A stretch of DNA of 64,000 nucleotides, taken from NCBI RefSeq assembly GCF_020520425.1, contig NC_079492.1, positions 116,285,157 to 116,349,156 of the forward strand, read 5' to 3'. Made by a program: the position numbers and the translations under genes. The first letter of the stretch is position 1; the number at the start of each line of letters is the position of its first letter. This DNA comes from Spinacia oleracea (taxonomy: Eukaryota; Streptophyta; Magnoliopsida; Caryophyllales; Amaranthaceae). The notes beneath the pieces are model-generated. The model searched no databases. It was not told where the DNA came from and worked only from the letters and a program-made list of their open reading frames with translations. Positions 48,424 to 59,900 of the stretch are shown here, in pieces.

Positions 48424-50239
48424 GAACAAGGTGTTTGTTGCTCGAGATGGTGTCTTTTTGGAGAAAGATCACATTTCCAAAATGACAAGTGGGAGAAAAG
48501 TAGACCTCGAAGAAATTCGAGTCGAACAACAAACTCTAGAGAATGCTCAAGATGACATTCAGGATGAAACTCAGAGATCTTTAGAAGAATCTGGTGAGAA
48601 TCATGGTCAATCTAGAAATGTTACCCCGCGTAGATCGCAAAGATATAGATCTCAACCGGAAAGGTACTTAGGTATTTTGACGAACGAGAGCTATGGCGTT
48701 CTATTACTTGAAAGTGATGAACCTGCGACTTACAAACAAGCTATGACGAGCCCTAGCTCCAAGCAATGGTAAGAAGCCATGCAATCTGAATTAGACTCCG
48801 TGTCTGAAAACCAAGTATGGGATTTGGTCGATTTGCCAGATGGCTACCAAGCCATTGGAAGCAAATGGGTTTTCAAACTGAAAAAGGACAAGGATGGGAA
48901 ACTTGAAGTTTTCAAAGCTAGATTGGTTGCAAAAGGTTACAGGCAAGTCCACGGTGTGGATTACGATGAAACCTTTTCACCGGTTGCAATGCTAAAGTCT
49001 ATTCGGATAATGTTAGCAATCGCTGCATATTACGATTACGAAATATGGCAGATGGATGTCAAAACTGCTTTCTTAAACGGCGTTTTAACAGAAACTGTGT
49101 TTATGACACAGCCTGAAGGTTTTGAGGATCCAAAGAATGCTAAAAAGGTATGCAAGCTAAAGAAGTCAATCTACGGATTGAAGCAGGCATCCAGGAGCTG
49201 GAATATACGTTTTGATGAAGCAGTCAGTGACTTTGGTTTCATCAAGAACGCAGACGAATCTTGTGTATACAAGAAGGTCAGTGGGAGCAAAATTGCTTTC
49301 CTAGTATTATATGTCGACGACATATTACTTATCGGAAATGACATTCCTATGTTGAACTCTGTCAAGATTTGGCTTGGGAAATGTTTTTCGATGAAAGATC
49401 TAGGAGAAGCACAGTACATATTGGGCATCAAGATTTACAGAGATAGATCTAAAAGGATGATTGGACTTAGTCAAAGCACTTATATCAATAAGGTGATTGA
49501 TAGGTTCAAGATGGCAGACTCCAAGCGAGGCTACCTACCCATGTCTCATGGAATAACTCTAAGCAAGACTCAGTGCCCAAAAACACTTGATGAGCGTAGA
49601 CGAATGAATGGGATTCCATATGCATCATTGATTGGTTCAATAATGTATGCTATGATATGTACACGCCCGGATGTTGCGTACGCACTCAGTGCTACGAGCA
49701 GATACCAGTCAGACCCAGGAGAGGCGCATTGGACTGCTGCCAAGAATATTCTGAAGTACCTGAAAAGGCACAAAGATGACTTCCTGGTCTATGGTGGAGA
49801 TGATGAATTAATTGTTAAAGGCTATACGGACGCAAGTTTCCAAACCGACAAAGATGATTTCAGATCACAGTCTGGGTTTGTCTTCTGCCTCAACGGAGGT
49901 GCAGTAAGCTAGAAAAGTGCTAAGCAAAGCACCATTGCGGATTCTACAACTGAAGCGGAGTACATTGCTGCACATGAAGCAGCAAAGGAAGCTATATGGC
50001 TAAGGAAGTTCATAGGTGAACTTGGTGTAGTCCCCTCCATTAAAGGACCAATAGCCCTGTATTGTGATAATAACGGAGCTATTGCACAGGCAAAGGAGCC
50101 TAGACACCACCAGAGAGTCAAGCATGTACTTCGTAGATTTCACCTTCTACGAGAGTTCGTTGAAAGAAAAGAAGTCGAGATAAACAAGATTGGAACTGAT
50201 GACAACATATCAGATCCATTGACTAAACCTCTGCCGTAG
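48424..50239 (+). pseudogene. Copia reverse transcriptase and RNase H, two in-frame stops
   Basis: One frame runs from 48424 to TAG at 50237-50239, broken by TAA at 48770-48772 and TAG at 49910-49912; the latter falls at the Trp of the usual VSWKS motif. RT landmarks are KWVFKLKKDKDG, DYDETFSPVA, QMDVKTAFLNG, the catalytic LYVDDILLIG and KDLGEAQYILGIKI. RNase H has GYTDASFQTDKDD, STTEAEYIAA and the final ISDPLTKPLP. Nearly complete length for copia pol. The stops make it non-functional without readthrough. Confidence 0.9.
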
Positions 50240-51151
50240 GCGAAGCACAACTCGCACACTGCAGCTATGGGAATCAAGCATATTGGAGAATGGCTTTGAT
50301 ATCCCTGTTTAATGTTTTAAAGTTTTAGAGTTTAAATCTTTGTAAAACATTATTGGTTAATCATTCACAATAAATGAAAAGAATTCATTTTTCCATTTAA
50401 TTTGTGGTTTATTAAATGATGAGTCCCTTCAATTTGACGATATATTCAAGATAGACTGTCAGGACCAGTCCTGTGACTAAGAAATGTCTATCAAGTGCAC
50501 TTGAATGTCAAAGGTTGAAAATGGTCCCTAGTCGGAGTTTTCTATAAAATTGGACGCATAGAAAACGTTAGACGATTAGAATGCAAGATGACTAGTAGTT
50601 CTGTTTCTTGAACTATGTGGACATGGCAATGTCATAATCATTTGCATAGATACTTACTTTGGGAAGACTAGTATCGGACAAGACCTATGAAACTTTACTG
50701 TAAGAGATGAAAATCTGTCATAAGTAAATTTCATTAAAATTATTAGACACTAAATCCTCAATACCTGAGTGATTTGAGATTACTTGTTTGAGAACTGGTT
50801 GCTTTGACGTTGACCAACCGTCGCACCGTAAAAGGAGGCTATAAAGGCAACGCTCAGGTAATCACCTATCAAACGAAGTCTAATCTCAAGATCGCAAGAT
50901 TGGGATTGTCCTCCCATAAATCGGGATGAGATGCTTAAAAGTTGTACAAGGCCACTCGGAGAGCTAGAAACTGTGAAATGCATGGCCGTGCTCGGATGAA
51001 TCATAGGCTATGATTATCTGTTTATTTGATCAGTTGAACTCTGAAACCGAGGAACACCTCTGGACATAATAAGGATGACAACTCTTACCTTATGTTCAAG
51101 AGCAAGCATCGAGCGACAAAGGAATTAGGAAATGCACACTTGTCCCTAAGG
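50240..51151 (+). other. Copia 3' non-coding region
   Basis: About 0.9 kb between pol and the PPT. No ORF with a recognisable domain. Confidence 0.6.
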
Positions 51152-51164
51152 ACAAGTGGGAGAC
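51152..51164 (+). other. Polypurine tract of the copia element
   Basis: ACAAGTGGGAGAC lies directly before LTR2. It is the typical copia PPT form. Confidence 0.75.
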
Positions 51165-52552
51165 TGAAGGAAATAATGCCCTTGGTCCAAGTATGCATTC
51201 TATGTTAAGTCTAATAAGTGCGGTTCAGTATTAATTAACAAGTTAATAATTCAGTGAGATCAAGTGAGCTGAATGCCTAGCTAGAGGCCGCTTCAGTTCA
51301 AGTGGAATTAATGATATTAATCCACAGCTTACTCTTGACTGAACCCGTAGGGTCACACAAATAGTACGTAAACGGATCAAGTATTTAATGGCATTAAATA
51401 CTCCATCTATGGATATTCGGAATCGACGGATCTTGGTTTCAGTGGGAGCTGAGATCGTCGCAGGCAAGAAATGAATACTCCGGAAACGATGATATTGCCG
51501 GAAACGGAAATATGGATCGTATCGGAAATATAAATATTATCCAAGTCGTAGATGTTGCCGGAAACGGAAACATGGTACGTATCGGAAAATATTATCGGAA
51601 ATGGAAATATTGCCGGAATCAGAAATATTGCCGGAAACGGAAATATTGTCAGAATCGGAAATATTATCGGAATCGGAAAATAATTCCGGAAACGGAAATA
51701 TTAAATATTTGTTCGAAACGGAAATTAATTCCGGAATCGGAAATATTAAATGTTGTTCGTATCGGAAATGAATTCCGGAATCGGGAAATTAATCGGAAGC
51801 GTATCGTACGAATTAGCATCGGACGAGGCCTGCCAGACGAAGGCCCAACACGAAGCCGGGCCATCGCCCAGCAAGCCAGCGCGCCACAACGCACCAGCCA
51901 AGGCTGCGCCAGGCCCACCGCAAGGCAGGCCCAGCGCGCGCCAAGGCTGCGGCAGCGTGTGGGCCTCGTGGGAATGGGCTGCGAGCTCGCGGGCTGCGCG
52001 CGCATGGCGCCCCTCGTGGGCTGCTGTGCGTGCGTGTGTGTGTTTGTGTGCTATACGAATCCTAAAGCTATCAGGTTTCGACATATGATTAAATTCCTAA
52101 AAGGATGAATTAATTAAATAAGAATTCTATTAGGATTCTAGTTTAATTAATTCGTATCCTAATAGGATTCCAATTCCTTTTCCATACCTCTATAAATAAG
52201 GGCCTAGGGTCATTATTTGTACACACGATTTTAAGTATTCAAAGTGATTTTTGAGAGCAAAAATTCAGTCATATAATTTCCTACATTAACCGAAAATTCT
52301 AAGTACCTTAAGGGCGATCCTAGTTGGTCAAGCTTAAGGCGGATCCGGACGTGCTGTGGACTATCTACGGAGGGACGACACTTGGAGTCCTAAAGACTTG
52401 TTCTTGTTCGGTTCGGGCGCAGCTAGGGAAGGCACGCAACAAAGTGTATGCATCTAAACTATGCTAAATGATTATGTGTAAATAATATGTTTTCCTGGCT
52501 TTATGGTTTTTCCGCATGATTTATGAATTGTCATATGTATCAAAACCTAACA
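51165..52552 (+). mobile_element. 3' LTR of copia element (1388 bp)
   Basis: Same structure as LTR1, with TATAAATA at 52191-52198 and the CGGAAA run at 51480-51795. It is followed by TSD ATTTC (52553-52557). Confidence 0.92.
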
Positions 52553-52557
52553 ATTTC

Positions 52558-53640
52558 GCCATACAGTAACTTACGTAACTCAGAAGGAAGTAGTAGGGGT
52601 GCAAGTGCAGCGAAGATATTACCAACATTTGCTGGACCAAATAAGGATATTCACATACGTAACTCCGATTCGATTGGAGGACGTTGGAATGATGGAAGTA
52701 TCGGAACATTGGCGGGATTGAGAGGATTACTTTCGGCCTCCGGTACCGGGATCGGGGGAGGTATCTAGTGTTTAGATGGAGCGTCCTCTTCCAAGTCTAA
52801 ATATGAAGATTTGTGTTTAGAATGTAAGGGGGGCATCGAGGGATGACTTCATTCCTCATGCATGGGCGATAATTGATGATCAGCACCCGTCGATTCTCAT
52901 AATGTTGGAGACAAAGAGTGATGATCACCGAGCAAGGGAAGTTACGAGGGAGCTCCGGTTTAATGGTTATAAGGTGGTTTCTCCAGTGGAAAGACAAGTG
53001 GAATATGGTTATTTTGGAAGAAAACTGTGTATTTGATTCTCTTCATGGCTGATGTTAATCAATTTCACGTTTTGTTTCATTTTAAAAATATCAAACCGAA
53101 GTTCTGGTGACGGGTATGCATGCGCCAAGTTCTCCGGGTCCAAGACACCAATTTTGGAGGGAGGTGAAGGATAACCTACCTCCGTCGGAGACTCCATGGT
53201 TGGTGGTTGGAGATATGAATGAGGTCACTTCTCAGGCAGAGAAAATGGGAGGACGTCCGTTCAGAGCGGGCCAATGCCAAGACTTGAACAATTTCACAGA
53301 TGCAGCGGGGCTAGTGGATGTGGGTTACAACGGGTGCCCCTACACTTGGACTAACTCAAGGTAGGGACTACACTTAATAAGGGAGAGACTTGATCGTGCG
53401 ATGGTGAATTCCCCATGGATGCAAGTTTTCCCCCATACCAAGGTACACCATCTTCCTCGTACTCATTCTGATCATTCACCTTTATTGATCTCACTTAATA
53501 ATGATATTGTGAAGGGTCCATTTCCATTTAGATGCAAAGAGTGTGGATGGAACACCCACAAATTTGGGATTTCTTTGTGAATAATTGGTTGAGTAATAGG
53601 AATGATTTTTTGGTGGGTCAAAGTAAAATAAAGTTATGCC
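52558..53640 (+). pseudogene. LINE continuation: end of ORF1 and endonuclease part of ORF2, truncated
   Basis: After the copia insert the LINE resumes. ORF2 starts at about 52802 with MKICV, a stop in place of Trp, then NVRGASRDDFIPHAWAI, the usual start of an apurinic/apyrimidinic-type endonuclease. Later motifs are VVGDMNEV (catalytic Asp/Asn, about 53200) and RTHSDHSPLL (the Ser-Asp-His end of the domain, about 53460). Several stops are present. No RT follows; the element ends near 53640. The endonuclease normally nicks target DNA for LINE insertion. Confidence 0.82.
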
Positions 53641-54284
53641 AACCAGAGCATTCTTGTTGAACATGATAAATGGATCTTGACTAACTATGTAATATTTCGG
53701 CCAACCCTAACCCCAACTAAAGCAACCCTGTGAACTACGAAATAGGATGTCATTCTTATTAAACACGATAGTGAATATCGGTGAGCAAGTTCAAGACCAA
53801 GCAATATTATGAAATTTCTATTGAAATGCGATGATCGAAGAGTAAGGAAGCTCAAATCAAGTCCACATATCTCCAAATGTTGTTTCACGACTCTCACCTA
53901 TTCCTTTAATAAATATTGAAATATGTTTCAGTATGCTCTTCGACATCTCCCCTTCAATAGGCTAGAAAACCAAAAAATCACAGGAAATAGTCACCATCTT
54001 TAAGTCAAACCAGAGACTTGCTAGAAAGCCTAAAATAGTATTCCTTAAACTGTATACCCAAGTGTAAGAATTGTAAACTCGTTCTTAGAACTGAACTACC
54101 CCAGTAACAATTAACTGAACAATGCATGAATTCAAAATCCTATTAATTCTAATTCCACGCCTTGTGGTGTAATGGTATAGGCCTAGTCGTGGAAGTCCGG
54201 AAATGGTTTCAATACTCCCTATATTCCCTTTACTTCATCACTCGGGTTGGAACTTTAGGGGCAACGTATAATGTAATGTAAAAA
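53641..54284. other. Decayed sequence with a possible SINE-like segment
   Basis: No gene recognised. Around 54160-54230, TGGTGTAATGG and GGTTTCAATACTCC are spaced like polymerase III A and B boxes, with weak match to consensus. Confidence 0.25.
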
Positions 54285-54610
54285 CCGATTCATATTGCAC
54301 ACGAATTTAAGAACATTTTAACCCCAACTATTGTTAACTCTTGGCTTCGCTACATGTAGCGTTATTAACCAAATTTTGTTGTTCCACAATAATTCCTACT
54401 ACATACTTCACAATACAAGTGCAATATACAATAGCGCACATAACTTTGGAATACCATCACAATTTTTATTACCTATCAATTTATAATTGAACTATCATTC
54501 AAAATAGAGATATACCTGCAGCCTTCAGAAGAAGAACAGAAGCAGGAGCAATCTACAAAATGAAAGTAAAACTTTTATCCTGCATTTACCAAAATCCATA
54601 TATGGTTCAC
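54285..54610. repeat. Duplicated block, copy A
   Basis: Begins ACCGATTCATATTGCACACG and is nearly the same as 55132-55455, about 847 bp downstream in direct orientation. It includes GAGATATACCTGCAGCCTTC. About 90% identical by eye. Confidence 0.85.
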
Positions 54611-55745
54611 AAAGCATAATCTAAAAGAAAAAACCTCAACCGCAAACCATTTTAAGATCACATTCACGATTACACAAGAAAGGAAAATACTCAAACTAAA
54701 GTTTCACTGCATTATATTTTAAATCACTGACACGCGAGGAAAGGTGGGAGAGAGAGAAAAATGTCATCCATATTTGATATCTACTATAGTGAAAAATAAA
54801 CAAAAAAAATCACACAATACAGGTATAATCACAACCTAAAGAACATGTATTTGAAAACACAAATTACCGGTGAGTTTCCAAAGCTCATGACTTGAATTAA
54901 AGAACCTTGATGAGCAAGCTGTCAAATTCCAAAGAGAGAAAATCTGTTAGCTTGCAAGATTCCAAACTACATCAAATGTTCACATTATAGAACCTGGAGT
55001 GAGCACCACCTGAGGTGGTTCACCACCCATTGAATCTCTTTTGCCCGAGGCTTCACCCCCCTTAGAAGACCCTTTGTATCACCCTGCCAAATTCACAACA
55101 ACCAAAAGCAAAGTAAGCAAATCGATGTAATAAACCGATTCATATTGCACACGAATTTAAGAATATTTTAACCCCAACTATTGTTAACTCCTGGCTTCGC
55201 TCTGTGTAGCGTTATTAACCAAACTTTGTTGTTTCATAATAACTCCTACTACATACTTCGCAATACAAGTGCAATATAAAATAGTGCTCATAACTTTTTG
55301 AATACCATCACATTTTATTACCTATCAATTTATAATTGAACTATAATTCAAAATAGAGATATACCTGCAGCCTTCAGAAAAAGAACAAAAGCAGGTGGAG
55401 TCTTCAAAATGGAAATTAAAGTTTTATGCTGCATTCACCCAAAATTCATAAAACCCCAATTCAATCCAAATCCATAAACCCCAATTCAATCCAAATCCAT
55501 AAAGCCTTTTGATTTCACAAAACCCTTTACGAAAAACCATTGCCCAGATACATTTACATTTATATTCCACAAAATATAGATGTAAATGTAAAAATAAACG
55601 AAAAACTCCAACTTACAAAATCTATTATTCAACCCAAAATCCAAATATAGGAAAATATTATTATGAAGTTTTTCAAAAGATTAGACTTACGTCTAAGAAG
55701 AGGAAGAATCTAACTATTGCGCTTCCATTGTCAGTCACTGCCATG
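54518..55745 (-). pseudogene. Small exon-like pieces of an unrecognised gene, minus strand
   Basis: Possible segments with splice-like borders: a start MAVTDNGSAIV with a GTAAGT donor (about 55745-55690); a piece KGSSKGGEASGKRDSMGGEP between TTTGGCAG and CAG|GTGG (about 55080-55010); LAHQGSLIQVMSFGNSP (about 54920-54868, with a GTAATT donor); and IAPASVLLLKAA ending in a GTATAT donor (about 54555-54520). The last is also in the duplicated block. I recognise no family. It may be a decayed host gene or a captured fragment. Confidence 0.3.
55132..55455. repeat. Duplicated block, copy B
   Basis: Direct repeat of 54285-54610. The exon-like segments at 54868-55080 lie between the two copies. Confidence 0.85.
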
Positions 55746-55953
55746 TCGGATTGTCGCCGGAAATTTTCAAGCCCCAACCTAAAATCAAATCGATTTTGTG
55801 ATATTTTCTGCAAAAAAATCCCACGAAAAATGAACATAGATACAATCAACGGAAGGAGATGAATAATAAATGCTTGTAATCAAATTTTCAAAATCAAACC
55901 CTAACTTAGAAGGATGTTGAAGACACAGTTTAGATGCAATTAACCATCAAATT

Positions 55954-56025
55954 AAACCCAGAAAAAGAAAAGCCATTAAACCCAAAAAAAGAAAAGCCAT
56001 TAAACCCAAAAAAAGAAAAGTCAAT
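55954..56025. repeat. 24-bp tandem repeat, three units
   Basis: AAACCCAAAAAAAGAAAAGC plus CATT, three times in a row at 55954, 55978 and 56002, with two changes in all. Confidence 0.9.
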
Positions 56026-56947
56026 CCTCCTATGATACAGAGCGCTGCGAAACAAAAAGGGGAAGAGAAAAATAAAGAGTACCAAATGCGAGAACCAGGT
56101 TGCCGACGACGTTTTGACGATGATCGGAGAACATGGGGAGATGAAAGTCAAGCGGACGAAGGATAGATGAGAGCTCTCATGGAGTGATGGAGGGGGAGGA
56201 AAATCCCAGACAGAGATTCACGCAAAGAAATTAATCAAGGATAAGGGAGAAGCAAAGGAGATGCACGACAATGTAAAAATGACTTAAGGGCGTTATAGTC
56301 CATGCACTATTATTAAGAATAAGACAAAAACGAAAACAAAGCACAAAATAAGGACATAATAGTAAAACCACTATTGCGTGAATAGTAAATAATGCTTGAG
56401 GCTTTATAAGTGTTAGGATTAGGAAATGATAAACTCTCTCATCTCAAAAAGGAAAATAAACCCGAGGTCCAAACGACTAAAATCTACAACTAACCAGATT
56501 CTAAAAAAAAAAAAAAAACAAAAAACATAATGAAAATTATAAACTTTGATTAATTACAAACACAAATCCTAATAAACTAAATATAGTGAATAAAATTTAT
56601 TTAGTGCTTTTCTTACAATTGAGATGCTTCGTCTGCATCAATATCCCTGTATAATACACTGTTTGGAACACAGAATGGCACATACTACAGAGAGAGGTCA
56701 AAGTTGGCTCATAAAACTTGCAGTTTGACTCTCTCAAGTAAATAAATGTCCAACTCTCTTCCAACAAAAACCAAAAAAGAAAAGACTCTATTGCAATAAC
56801 TTGACTATCTATCGATGTAATTGTAAAGTGTTGATGTTGTTGAAGAAAAGAAGCATCTAAAAAGTTACATGTGTACACTGCTTCGTAAGAACCAAAAGCC
56901 GATGGGGATTTACATACCAAATGTTGACTAAGGATGAGGTCGCTCTG
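56026..56947. other. Gap between decayed DNA and the VAL gene, including probable VAL 3' UTR
   Basis: No gene. A poly(A) run is at about 56500. The part from about 56600 to 56947 is probably the 3' UTR of the VAL transcript (minus strand). Confidence 0.45.
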
Positions 56948-59900
56948 CTAATCTAAAGCAGGCTTCTTGGAAGAGCCATCTCCATCAGCCTTGCATTGTT
57001 CCTGCTCCTTCACCACTGATACATGGCCTTCCTCCTTATTTAACAAACATTTATCAGCATAATCGCAGGCTTTTTGCAGCAAACAAGAATCAGTTTCCAT
57101 TGGCTGCTTTCTTAGAAGATCTGAAAGCCCATTTGGCTTCATGTACATATCTAAAGGAGTAGTCGTAGCTGCTTGAGCGAGAGCCATAATGCCTATGCTT
57201 GATTGAGCATCTACTGCTGTTGCATCTTCTTCACGGATGGGGTGGCAATTCAAATCTATGTGACCCTTGCTACTGCTCTCTCCTTCTTCAGCTTGAACTT
57301 TTTCCAAATGATTTTTACTCGACATTACGTCATTTCCAGAAGCTTTCTTTAGGAGTTGGGGTCCTTTCATTTGCTGCTCATTGCTTTTTTGTTGTGCAAT
57401 TTCAGCTTCTCTTTCACATTGGCGCTTCTTCTTGCGCATCATTAATGTTTTAAACCGACGTTTCACTGTCAAGCACACGTTGCATACACATGATGGTTTA
57501 TGCTTGCCTTTTCCACTTGGGGGTTGAATGCACACAATGCAAGTACATCCAGGACGGTGTCTAGGATGCTTCGTAGTGGCTCCAGCAGATGGCTCTTCAT
57601 TGTCCCCTAGGGCAGCCGTAGCCAGAGCATCTAGGCCAGAAGGCTCACCTCTTTGCTCAAGGCTTTCTGCACCTTTTCGCTTCTTGGAATCTGAAAAAGG
57701 AAAAGTCAAGTTTCACACTAGTCAATCAGTTGACCTGACACTGCAATACAAGAGCTCTATAAGCATGAGATTATGGAGCAATAAAGAAAAATATTGAATG
57801 ATGCACAAGAGTCAAGACAGTAACAGTCCCATGGAAAAGCACTTCAGGGTAGTGTTAAAGCAAAATACAGCTCTCCGTAGTTTCATCAGTCCAGAGTCTT
57901 TGAAATCTCCATGTGCACTACAAACTTACAAGTGACTATTGTCCTGTGTCTTACTGAATAGCATAGTTCAACTTCATCCACGATTTCAGGCTCACATTAT
58001 TACCTCAGTATGCCATACAAAATATGTAATTTAAGCAAAACTGCATTTGCAATATGAAGAAGAGGATCATCTAACGAAAGAAAGAACGATCAAGAGAGAA
58101 GAAAAGAAACAGGATAAATGGGAACGAGAAGTTGAAGTGAGGTTCATGGAGGCAGATGCAAATAAATTCAAACAAGAATACTGAGTACAAACAGCCCTTT
58201 TTTGAATTTATTTATGGATCACTAAACCCCTCAACAATTAAACCTTCTTGCCAAAGTTGCTGCCACCAACGTAAAGGACAATACTTGCAGAGGTTTGTCA
58301 GTTAGGGGGTGTCAGCCTGTCAGTGAGCTTGATGAGCCACTCATTGTCTCCTCACCCCTTCCTTCCTCCACTTTCCTATCACACTCCCTTCCCCAATTTC
58401 ATATTCTAATGCCACCACCATTACGGCACCCTGAAAATATATCCCTAAAAAATCTATAAGGGAAGTCAACCAAAAAATATCAAATGGCTGACTTAACAAT
58501 GAATATCTAAAAAGATTACCTTGCGATCCATGCAAGATAATAGACCTAGGTAAGCCATGCAAATCCTTCTCTTCCTGCTCCTCTCATTATTAGCATGCAT
58601 GTGTGTCTGAATTTGTCCATGTATATGATGCATGCCCCACAGGATTCTTTAGCAAATATCTTTGCAATTATTTGAATATTATAATCCCCCGAAGGATCTT
58701 TAGACAGGGTAGTAAATAATGACTAAAAAAGCAAAACAAGGTGCAATGTGGAGTAATCCATAGAGAGAAATGCTTCTGACAAACCTTTGCTTCCTCTAAT
58801 AACATTATCAAGTTCTTTTGGAATCATCACCTCCGGTGAAGAGCATGAAGACCTAAAAGGAAAATAGGAATGAGAGTAAACAGACCATCTCAACAGTATC
58901 CAATCAAATCTACTTTTATACTGAGCACAATGTAAACCTGGCAGAGTCCTGGAAATTCTCTGAACATGTCCATTTTGACGGCAGGAGAGCCTCTGTTGGC
59001 AATTTCCTCCACTTTGAACAATTATCACACTGAGCCCATTGGTCTTGCCCCCTGAATAAGTAAAAAGTTTGTCATTCTGCGCTTAAGAGATTGTGCATCT
59101 TCAACAAGTTTCAAGTATGAACAATATCACATGCCATATAAATTCAAATCATGAAGCATCTTTTTTAGCTTAATAGACTTTAAATTAACAGCAGAAGCTA
59201 ATCTCAGGAAATATCATAAAAAACAAGGAAAATGAATTTTAGACTTCAGAATTCTATGACATAAGCAAAAACAAAACAAAAAACATTGATGTTCATGACT
59301 AACACAAAGCAAACCAGGTCCCAGAATTTGACATTTCAGTCTTAAGAGCAAAAAAACATATTGAAGAGCATTCAAGAAAGCAGCATTACAACTTAACAAA
59401 TGAACATTAGAAAGAAACTATTGACACATATATTAAAGAGCAGGAAGTATAAAAAATATCAGAACAATACTTACCCAGAAAGTCGAGTGGTAAAGAATGT
59501 CTTCTTTCCAAAGACAGGGGGATCCTAAGTCACAAAAAAATAATGATAATCACAATCATGCACCTTCTACTCGATTTTTAAAATAGCATGTATTCCTGTA
59601 CTGTCAGGTAATGCATAATGGCCTCATGCTTACTTTTGGGACCTTGTACCTCTTAGCTACAGAATAGGCGAGTACAAGACAAAGATAGAGGTATGTCCGA
59701 TATTTTTCTAAATTACAGAAGTAGGAGTTCATGGTGTTAGATATAGGAATACGGACACATTGTGCATGATCTGATAATACAGGGTTGAGTCCCGCCCACC
59801 CCCCAACTTCTGAAAAAAGAAAAGAAAAATGGCCAACAAAGTAAATACAATGAATGGCATTATTGGCATATACTGGATTTTTAATAAGATTAAGATGATA

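Larger units (their letters stand above)
42089..52552 (+). mobile_element. Full-length Ty1/copia retrotransposon, 10.46 kb, inserted in a LINE
   Basis: LTRs are 42089-43480 and 51165-52552, with TSD ATTTC. The order is LTR, diverged PBS, a 2.8-kb non-coding leader, gag-protease-integrase-RT-RNase H (copia order), 0.9 kb non-coding DNA, PPT, LTR. The long leader and the RT sequence suggest a Tork/Angela-type lineage (tentative). The coding region has frameshifts and stops, although the LTRs look about 99% identical by eye. It splits the LINE between ORF1 and ORF2. Confidence 0.93.

Noticed and set aside
54150..54240. tRNA gene
   Set aside because: The A/B-box-like words do not fit into a cloverleaf by eye; acceptor and anticodon stems do not pair.
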